Shown here one piece after another: positions 56,513 through 64,000 of a DNA stretch of 64,000 nt. The notes below the pieces were generated by a model. It saw nothing but the letters and a program-made list of their open reading frames with translations. It had not been told where the DNA came from and did not search any database. The stretch is from Pontibacter pudoricolor (GTDB lineage: Bacteria; Bacteroidota; Bacteroidia; Cytophagales; Hymenobacteraceae), in NCBI RefSeq assembly GCF_010092985.1, contig NZ_CP048106.1, forward strand, positions 496,001 through 560,000, given 5' to 3'. The stretch's first letter is position 1. Each line of letters opens with the position of its first letter. Both the position numbers and the translations under genes were made by a program.

Positions 56513-58653
56513 ATGAAACAACTTATCCAGTCATTTAAAACTGGCGAAACCATACTTGAAAATATCCCTGCTCCTCAAGTTAAAAGAGGACAGGTTCTAA
56601 TACAAACAACGCGCACATTAGTATCACTCGGTACCGAGCGCATGTTAGTTGAATTTGGCAAAGCAAATCTACTTGACAAAGCGCGTCAGCAGCCTGATAA
56701 AGTTAAACAGGTATTTGACAAGGTGAAGTCTGATGGACTTATGCCGACTGTAGAAGCTGTGTTTAGTAAACTGGAGCAGCCACTACCGCTTGGGTACTGT
56801 AATGTTGGTAAAGTGATAGCTGTAGGTGAAGGAGTTAGTGAATTTAAGGTTGGGGATCGAGTAGCTTCAAATGGCCCACACGCAGAAATTGTAAGTGTAC
56901 CAAAAAACCTTGTTGCTGCTATCCCGGATAATATTTCGGATGAGGAAGCTGCCTTTACAGTAATTGGCTCTATTGGCTTACAGGGAATACGCCTGCTTAA
57001 CCCAACATTGGGAGAAACTATAGTCGTTATTGGTTTAGGCTTAATTGGATTAATAACGGCAGAGCTTTTAAAGGCAAACGGCTGTAAAGTAATAGGTGTA
57101 GATCTGGATGAGCAGAAGCTAGCTATTGCGAAGAGCAAAGGCATTATATCGGTTAATCCTGTTACAACCGATGTTGTTAAGTTTGTAGAAAGCGAGACAA
57201 ATAGTATTGGTGCTGATGGTGTAATCATTACTGCTTCGGCAAAGACAAATGATATCATTTCGCAAGCTGCACAGATGAGCCGCAAGCGGGGCAGAATTGT
57301 GTTAGTTGGAGTAATTGGCTTGAACTTAAGTCGTGCAGAGTTCTATGAAAAGGAGCTGACATTCCAGGTATCCTGTTCTTACGGCCCGGGAAGGTACGAT
57401 GAACTTTATGAGCAAAGGGGCAGGATTATCCCTTGCCTTTTGTACGCTGGACTGAAAAGCGAAACTTTGAAACAGTGCTGCAGGCTATCTCTTCTGGCAG
57501 CCTGGATGTAAAATCATTAATTACGGAAAGAGTACCTTTAGATGAGTACACTAAGATTTATGGCAATATAGGTACCAGTAAGTCTATTGCATCCATACTA
57601 GTCTATCCTGAAGGTAAGGCTGTAGATACGAATGCAACAATAACATTAGCTGGAGGAAGATTTATAGGTTCCAGAGGTGTTATTGGCATAGTCGGTGCAG
57701 GTAACTTTACCAAAATGACCATGCTGCCTGCCTTAAAAGGGACTGGTGCTGGTTTTAAATACATGGCCAGCGCTGGCGGGGTTACCGGAACTGCGCTGGC
57801 TAAAAAGTATAGTTTTACCCATAGCACTACAGATTATAAGGAAATACTGCAGGATGAGGATGTAGATCTTGTAATGATCACTACACGTCATGATCTTCAC
57901 GCAGCAATGGTGCAGGAAAGCCTTCGAGCTAAAAAGCATGTTTTTGTTGAAAAACCGTTAGCACTTAATACAGCTCAGTTAGCTGATGTGCTAAATGACT
58001 ATAATACGCATGCTATTCCTAATGGCCTTACATTATCAGTAGGTTTTAATAGGAGGTTCTCGCCGCACATTCAGAAAATAAAGGAGTTGATCGGAACATC
58101 TCCTGACCCTTTAAATATTGTAGCTACCATGAACGCGGGCTTCATCCCAAATAATGTATGGGTGCATGATATGCAAACTGGCGGTGGCCGCATTATTGGT
58201 GAAGCTTGTCATTTCCTGGACTTGATGGTGTATTTAACGGGCAGCCCGATCAAATCTATCTGTATGAGTGCACTTGGGAAAAATCCAGAAGAGAACACGG
58301 ATAACGCAAGTATACTTGTTAAGTTTGAGAATGGCTCTAATGGTGTAGTTAACTATTTTGCGAACGGCCATAAAAGCTACTCAAAAGAGAGAGTGGAGTT
58401 GTATTCCCAGGGGCGGACCCTTGTAATGGATAACTTTAGAAAAACAGAAGGCTACGGTTTTAAAGGCTTCAGCAAGTTAAAAACAGGTCAGGATAAGGGC
58501 CATGCTGCTCAGTTTAAAAAGCTAATTGAATCATTAAAACAAGGTGGTGCACCTCTTATTCCATTTAGTGAGTTGATAAATGTTACATTAGCAAGCTTTG
58601 CGGCTATCAATAGCTTGAAAGTTGGGGAGTGGGTAGAAGTTTCTAAAGTATAG
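56513..58653 (+). CDS. Bi-domain oxidoreductase (MDR + Gfo/Idh/MocA), frameshifted as sequenced
   Basis: About 713 aa when joined. The N-terminal half is a medium-chain alcohol-dehydrogenase-like domain (GLGLIGLITAELLKANGCKVIGVDLDEQK) without clear zinc ligands. The C-terminal half is a GFO/IDH/MocA domain (GIVGAGNFTKMTMLPAL, FVEKPLALN). The fusion is a known family often found in polysaccharide clusters with heparinase-like genes; reaction unknown. The first frame breaks near 57414-57420 (CAAAGGGGC). One extra base gives the expected run into PLPFVRWTEKRNFE. Probably a sequence error. Confidence 0.88.
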
Positions 58654-58661
58654 TACAAAGG

Positions 58662-59795
58662 ATGAGAAATTGGCTAACTCCATTACAGAGGAAAACTACT
58701 TCTGGTAGTTATATGCCTGAAGTGGATTTTTTGAGATTTATAGCTATTACTGCAGTAGTTTTATTTCATATCCATGGATTTTTAATTGTAAAGCAAAATA
58801 GAGATGTCCTATTTGGAGAGCATCTAGACTATTTATTTAGGAATGGTGACCTAGGAGTACAGCTGTTTTTTGTTCTAAGTGGATTTATTTTAGCCTTACC
58901 TTTTGCAAAGGGCTACTTTTTGAGCAGCGAGGTTCCAACTTTGAAGAAATTCTACGTTAGGAGGCTAACTCGGCTTGAGCCTCCATATATACTTTTAATG
59001 ACTTTACTACTACCTGTAGTTATTTTCCATAATAAGTGGCTTATTATGGAAGCAGTTAAAAGCTATCTATATTCCATAGGATATATCCATAACCTTTTAG
59101 CTGGGGATTTAAGTAAACTTATTGTTGTTACTTGGTCCCTTGAAATTGAAATTTTCTTTTATATCCTATTCCCGGCATTAGCTCTTGCGTTCAGATTGCC
59201 AAAATTTAAAAGACGGTTATTGCTTTTAGTTTCAATGTGTTTCTCACCTTACTTAAATTATAACATATTAGAACTAGAAGTACAGAACGTACTTGGCTTC
59301 TTTCAGTATTTTGCCGCAGGTATGCTGTTGGCAGACATATATCTTACAGAAAAGCCTATAAAGCTTAGTCAAGTACAAAACTTATTTGTTTTAATTGTTT
59401 GTCCATTTATACTTTTCACTATTGAGGTCGATAAAATAGGAATAGTTAATTACATAATATACCCCTTATTAATTATAGGCTTCTATTACTTGGTATTATC
59501 AAATGCTGCTTCATTTAAGATTTATAGTAACAAATATTTAGCATCAATAGGCGGTATGTGTTACAGTATGTACCTAATACATTACATTATTATTTCAGCT
59601 TTTGGTAATTATTTACAATTGTACGTCAATTCAGTTTTTGATTCAGTAGCATTCTTTATCCTTATTAGTATTATAATTTTAATTGGAACGGTAATTTTTT
59701 ACTTACTTTTTGAGAAACCATTTATGAACCCTAACTGGTATAAAGTTGCTAATAAAAGGAAAAACAAAGAATCATTAGTAAAAACAACAGCTTAA
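58662..59795 (+). CDS. Acyltransferase-3 family membrane protein
   Basis: 377 aa with about 10 helices. VDFLRFIAITAVVLFHIHGF has the catalytic His near the N-terminus, and LSGFILALPF and RRLTRLEPPYI are family motifs (OafA/YrhL group). Transfers an acyl, often acetyl, group onto cell-surface sugars. It is 8 bp after the oxidoreductase. AT-rich. Confidence 0.92.
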   Translation: MRNWLTPLQRKTTSGSYMPEVDFLRFIAITAVVLFHIHGFLIVKQNRDVLFGEHLDYLFRNGDLGVQLFFVLSGFILALPFAKGYFLSSEVPTLKKFYVRRLTRLEPPYILLMTLLLPVVIFHNKWLIMEAVKSYLYSIGYIHNLLAGDLSKLIVVTWSLEIEIFFYILFPALALAFRLPKFKRRLLLLVSMCFSPYLNYNILELEVQNVLGFFQYFAAGMLLADIYLTEKPIKLSQVQNLFVLIVCPFILFTIEVDKIGIVNYIIYPLLIIGFYYLVLSNAASFKIYSNKYLASIGGMCYSMYLIHYIIISAFGNYLQLYVNSVFDSVAFFILISIIILIGTVIFYLLFEKPFMNPNWYKVANKRKNKESLVKTTA

Positions 59796-59814
59796 AAAAC
59801 TTAAATAAGAGTTA

Positions 59815-60929
59815 ATGCTTATATCCATTATCGCAGGAGCCCGTCCAAACTTTATGAAAATAGCACCAATAATAGATGCTATTCAAAATGCCAAGGGCAA
59901 AGGCCATGACATTTCTTACAGATTAATCCATACCGGCCAGCATTACGACAAAAAGATGTCTGGCGACTTTTTTGAACAGCTAGGGATTCCGGAGCCAGAT
60001 GCAAACCTGGAAGCTGGGGGGGCACACAGGCCGAACAAACTGCAGCAATTATGGTACGCTTTGAGAAAGAGTTGCTCGAAAACAGACCTGAACTTGTTCT
60101 GGTAGTTGGTGATGTTACCTCTACGATGGCCTGCGCCATTGCAGCACAAAAGCTTCATGTTCCGGTTGCACATGTGGAGGCGGGTATACGCTCCGGTGAC
60201 TGGACAATGCCTGAAGAGATAAACCGCCTGGTTACAGACAGCATCAGTAATTACTTCTTTACGACTACTGAAATTGCGAATAATAATTTGGTGAAATCAG
60301 GAGTAAAGCCGGAGCATATTTTCTTCGTTGGTAATACCATGATTGATACGCTTCTGAAGCAAATGCCGAAATTCACCCAGCCATCTTTTTGGAATGATTT
60401 CGGGTTAGAAAAGCAGAAGTACCTTGTGATGACATTGCACCGCCCATCTAATGTAGATGATCCGGAGCAATTGAGAAAACTGTTGAATGTGCTGGAAAAG
60501 GGAACAGAGCAATTGCCGATTATTTTCCCAATGCACCCACGCACCCGCAATAACATTGAAAAATTTGGCATTAGCCTGAATAATGTAAAGGTGGTAGATC
60601 CACTCGGATACCTTGAGTTTAACTACTTGGTTCAACATGCAAAAGGTGTGGTTACAGACTCTGGCGGTATAACAGAAGAGACCACTGTAATGGGAGTGCC
60701 ATGCATGACATTAAGAACTACAACCGAACGCCCTGAAACCTGCACTATTGGAACCAACGAATTGCTGGGAACAGATCCGGAGGCGTTGGAAGATGCTTTA
60801 CAGGTATTGTTTAGTGGCAACTGGAAAAAAGGTTCAATTCCGGAGCTTTGGGATGGTAAAACGGCAGAACGTATGGTTGACGTTCTGCTTAGGTTGGACT
60901 ACAGCAAAGGTAATGCCGTCGCTCAGTAA
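59815..60929 (+). CDS. wecB: UDP-GlcNAc 2-epimerase, frameshifted as sequenced
   Basis: About 371 aa when joined. MLISIIAGARPNFMKIAPI at the start and HVEAGIRSGDWTMPEEINR, GNTMIDTL, and VTDSGGITEETTVMGVPCMTLR are family signatures. It converts UDP-GlcNAc to UDP-ManNAc. The first frame fails in the G7 run at 60016-60022; G8 would give EAGGGTQAEQTAAIMVRFEKE. The stop overlaps the next gene by 17 bp. Confidence 0.92.
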
Positions 60930-62799
60930 AGCATTACAGCTTATAAACAACATGGGCTGGCGATATGTCAGTTTCCGTGCTATGCATGAGGCAAAAGTAC
61001 GGACAGGCATATTTAAAAAAGCATTCCCACAAGATCCTGCCTTTCAGAAATTTATTTCACTTAATGAATGGAAAAAGCAGGATGTTGCTTTTTTTATGAA
61101 CGGCCGGAATGGAATTGATCTAGCAGGAATAGCAGTCCCTGCTGAACTGGCTAAAAGTTTTGAAGAGTTGAAGGAGGGGCGGTTTCGCTTCTTCTCATCT
61201 CTGTCATATAATTTAGGCAGTAACTATGATTGGATTACCAATCCTGACACTGGCTTTAAATATAGCGCACAGAAACACTGGACACAGATAAACGACTATA
61301 GTCAGGAAGCTGGTGATATTAAATTCGTTTGGGAAAAGTCCAGATTCTCATTCCTATATACTATAATCAGGAACGATGCTCATACAGGTGAAGATCACTC
61401 TGAGTGGATTTGGAAGGAAATTCTGTCGTGGATAGATGCTAATCCTATAAATAGTGGGCCTAACTATAAGTGCAGCCAGGAGATTTCTCTAAGGGTACTT
61501 AACTGGACGTTTGCTTTAAATTTCTATAAAGATACCACCTCGCTTACGGAAGAGATTTTCCAGAAAATTATATTCTCGATGTACTGGCAACTGGACCATG
61601 TATATAAGAATATTGATTTCTCCAGAATTGCTGTTCGTAACAACCACGCCATTACAGAAACGCTAACCTTATACTTAGGTGGCTTGCTTTATCCTTTTTT
61701 CCCGAAATCAGCTCTTTGGAAAGAAAAAGGAAAGAAATGGTTTGAAGAGGAAGTAGCCTACCAGGTATATGCTGATGGAACATTCCTTCAGTTTTCAATG
61801 AACTACCATAGGGTTGTTGTTCAACTCTTAACATGGGCCATACGACTTGCCGAATTAAATAAAGAATCTTTCACTGCAGTTGTATATGAGCGGGCGCAGA
61901 AAAGTTTAGAATTCCTGTTATCGTGCATGAATCTGAAAGATGGCTGGCTTCCAAATTATGGTAATAACGATGGCGCTTTATTTTTTAAATTAAATGATGC
62001 TGATTATCGGGATTACAGGCCTCAATTAGAAGCACTCAGCAGTGCCTTAGGCTTTGAATGGAAGTATGACAAGTTTGAAGATGCTATTTGGTATGGACTT
62101 ACAGATAGAAATACTGAAGGCGGTACAGCAGAGACAAAAATAGGTCTGAGTCAGTTTAAGGATGGTGGTTATTACATACACAGGCAAGACGATATATTAA
62201 CTTTTGTACGGTGTGGCAATCATAAGGATCGGCCACATCAGGCAGATAATTTACATCTCGATATCTGGCACAACGGTATAAACTATCTGCACGACGCTGG
62301 GAGTTATAAATACAATACTGATAATGCACAGTTAAAATACTTTATGGGCACTCAATCCCATAATACAATTATGCTTGGGGATAATGACCAGATGGAGAAA
62401 GGTGCAAGATTTATCTGGTATCATTGGTCGCAGTGCGAGAGCGTTCAAACTACAGATAATAAAGATTACTTTATCTTTGAGGGAACGATTAAAGCGTTTC
62501 AACATGTCTCTAAGAACATCAGACATTGCAGGAAAATAATTGTAAGCAAGAAAAAGCCAGAGTGGTTGATCGAGGACATGATTCTGAAAAAACCAGATGG
62601 TTTGGAAATGCATCAGTTATGGCATACAAAACATTTGAGTAAGCTTAACTTTGTAGCTCAGATACAAAATAAAGAGCAGGTTGCCCCGCTTATAAGAGAG
62701 GGATATTACTCTGATTATTATGGCAAAAAAGAACTTTGTTCGGAAATAGTGTTTACAACCAAAGCAGATACTATTACGACTAGGATCACAATTTTATAA
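60913..62799 (+). CDS. Heparinase II/III family protein
   Basis: 628 aa from ATG at 60913. N-terminal alpha/alpha toroid (NNHAITETLTLYLGG, FSMNYHRVV) and C-terminal beta-sheet domain (HQADNLHLDIWHNG, GTQSHNTIMLGDNDQ) characterise polysaccharide lyases of the heparinase/alginate group. No obvious signal peptide. In synthesis clusters such proteins may trim or modify uronic-acid polymer. The open frame extends upstream to 60748 inside wecB; I prefer 60913 as it gives a 17-bp overlap and a usual length. Confidence 0.88.
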   Translation: MPSLSKALQLINNMGWRYVSFRAMHEAKVRTGIFKKAFPQDPAFQKFISLNEWKKQDVAFFMNGRNGIDLAGIAVPAELAKSFEELKEGRFRFFSSLSYNLGSNYDWITNPDTGFKYSAQKHWTQINDYSQEAGDIKFVWEKSRFSFLYTIIRNDAHTGEDHSEWIWKEILSWIDANPINSGPNYKCSQEISLRVLNWTFALNFYKDTTSLTEEIFQKIIFSMYWQLDHVYKNIDFSRIAVRNNHAITETLTLYLGGLLYPFFPKSALWKEKGKKWFEEEVAYQVYADGTFLQFSMNYHRVVVQLLTWAIRLAELNKESFTAVVYERAQKSLEFLLSCMNLKDGWLPNYGNNDGALFFKLNDADYRDYRPQLEALSSALGFEWKYDKFEDAIWYGLTDRNTEGGTAETKIGLSQFKDGGYYIHRQDDILTFVRCGNHKDRPHQADNLHLDIWHNGINYLHDAGSYKYNTDNAQLKYFMGTQSHNTIMLGDNDQMEKGARFIWYHWSQCESVQTTDNKDYFIFEGTIKAFQHVSKNIRHCRKIIVSKKKPEWLIEDMILKKPDGLEMHQLWHTKHLSKLNFVAQIQNKEQVAPLIREGYYSDYYGKKELCSEIVFTTKADTITTRITIL

Positions 62800-64000
62800 T
62801 GAAAATACTTTTATTACACCAGTACTTCTTAGAGGAAGATGATCCGGGCGGGTCTCGTTTTAACGAAATGACGAAGCAATGGTCCGATCAGGGCCATGAG
62901 ATAACTGTTATAGCAGGCATGATGCACTATAATGGAAGTCAGAAGCGAGAGGAATATAAAGGGAAGTGGTTTAAAAGAAAACACCAGGGGCAGGTTAATG
63001 TCTGGCGAACCCACGTTTCTGAAAGTTATAATTCTGGTTTCCTTGGTCGCCTTTGGGGTATTTTTCTTTTGTGTTTTCCTCCCTATGGTCGGGTTTGTTT
63101 AAAGTAAAAGGTAAGTATGATATTATACTGGTAACCTCGCCGCCTCTGTTCGTAGGCATAACAGCATACTTTCTGTCTAAGTTAAAGAGAGTACCTTTTG
63201 TATTCGAAATAAGGGATCTTTGGCCTGAATCAGCAATTGACACAGGGGTTGTAACAAATAAAGCTATAATAAAGCTAGCCTATTGGTTTGAAGCTTTCAT
63301 CTATGAAAAGGCCAAACTTATTAATGTTCTGACTCCTGCTTTTAGAGAAACCCTGATTGAGAAAAAAGGTGTAGCACCGGAGAAAATTATTTTTATCCCT
63401 AATGCTGCGGATTTCAGCTTATCAGATAAAATACTGGAAAGCTTCGATGCTGAGGATTTCAGAGATGAAAAAGGTTGGAATGGCCGTTTCGTGATAACCT
63501 ATGTTGGGGCTCATGGCGTTGCTAACCATCTGGAGCAAATTCTGGAAACAGCAAACCTGCTTAGAGATACAAATGTATTGTTTGTGTTAATTGGATCTGG
63601 AATGCAGAAAGCAAAGCTGGTTACGCAGGCATCAGCCATGAAATTGGATAATGTTCAGTTTTTAGACTCGGTATCGAAGGCGGATGTATTCAAATATATT
63701 TTAGCTTCGGATATGGGTACTTCTGTACTTAAAAAGGTAGATACTTTTAAGACTGTTTACTCAAATAAAACATTTGATTACATGGCCTGTAAGAGACCAA
63801 TTCTAATGGCTATTGACGGTGTTTCCAGAAAGCTGGTTGAAGAAGCGGAAGCGGGGATATATGTAGAGCCGGAGGATTCAGAAGATTTTGCTTCAAAGAT
63901 CAGGTTATATCTAAATAATCCGGAACGGGTAGCTTCTGAAGGAGTAAATGGTTATCTGTATGCGAAGCAGAACTTTGATAGAAAAGTTTTAGCTAATAAG
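62799..64000 (+). CDS. WbuB-like family 4 glycosyltransferase, frameshifted and cut by the window end
   Basis: Starts MKILLLHQYFLEEDDPGGSRFNEMTKQW, the usual N-terminus of WbuB-like GT4 enzymes. The first frame ends at TAA 63105-63107. A second frame beginning at about 63059 continues open to the window end (FSSLWSGLF, VFEIRDLWPESAID, PNAADFS, YVGAHGVAN). One base missing in the GGGG run at 63055-63058 explains the break. ATG overlaps the heparinase stop (TAATG). Transfers an amino sugar, commonly N-acetyl-fucosamine in the family; not proven here. Confidence 0.85.

Noticed and set aside
1..64000. tRNA or rRNA genes
   Set aside because: No cloverleaf with GTTCGA/CCA signature or rRNA core sequence was recognised by eye in the spacers.

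Overview
The window is chromosomal DNA from a member of the Bacteroidota. It most resembles a Cytophagales/Hymenobacteraceae-type aerobe such as a Pontibacter relative. This rests on protein style (M13 peptidase, Bacteroidota-type receiver-CRP fusion, Wza/Wzc-type export), weak Shine-Dalgarno sequences, a TAnnTTTG-like promoter, and short GC-rich intergenic repeats. The genus is inferred, not proven.

Region 1 (1-8.2 kb): an unrecognised 609-residue protein faces a signalling cluster. The cluster holds a FixL-like histidine kinase with two PAS domains that both keep the haem-binding His and distal Arg, a single-domain response regulator (frameshifted as sequenced), a receiver-histidine kinase hybrid, and a receiver fused to a CRP/FNR-type regulator. 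hemA follows. FNR/FixK-like palindromes lie upstream of the kinase and upstream of hemA. I read this as an oxygen- or redox-sensing phosphorelay.

Region 2 (9-25.3 kb, minus strand): a complete respiratory complex I operon, nuoA-B-CD-E-F-G-H-I-J-K-L-M-N, with nuoC and nuoD fused. A small DUF4242-type gene sits inside it and a CBS-domain gene lies just upstream. Three inverted pairs of REP-like palindromes break the operon at M/N, H/I and CD/E.

Region 3 (25.7-43.5 kb): glgX, a DUF4268 protein, a class A penicillin-binding protein, a Mut7-C RNase-like protein, an NCS2 purine permease, a Ku/LigD end-joining pair, an Old Yellow Enzyme and an M13 metallopeptidase. Between them are three copies of a composite repeat with terminal inverted repeats, plus a MITE-like element.

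Region 4 (43.5-64 kb): an outer-membrane beta-barrel gene, then an extracellular/capsular polysaccharide locus. It has Wza and Wzc export genes, a UDP-HexNAc dehydrogenase and epimerase (TviB/TviC type), two hexapeptide acyltransferases, Wzx, Wzy, glycosyltransferases, a bi-domain oxidoreductase, an acyltransferase-3 protein, wecB, a heparinase II/III-like protein and a GT4 cut by the window end. The middle of this locus (about 50.2-56.5 kb) is visibly AT-rich and looks acquired.

Two window-wide signals stand out. First, the perfect palindrome AACTATAGTT and its half-sites occur throughout genes and spacers but almost vanish in the AT-rich polysaccharide genes. Second, five otherwise intact genes each carry a single-base deletion in or beside a homopolymer run, which points to sequencing error rather than gene decay.
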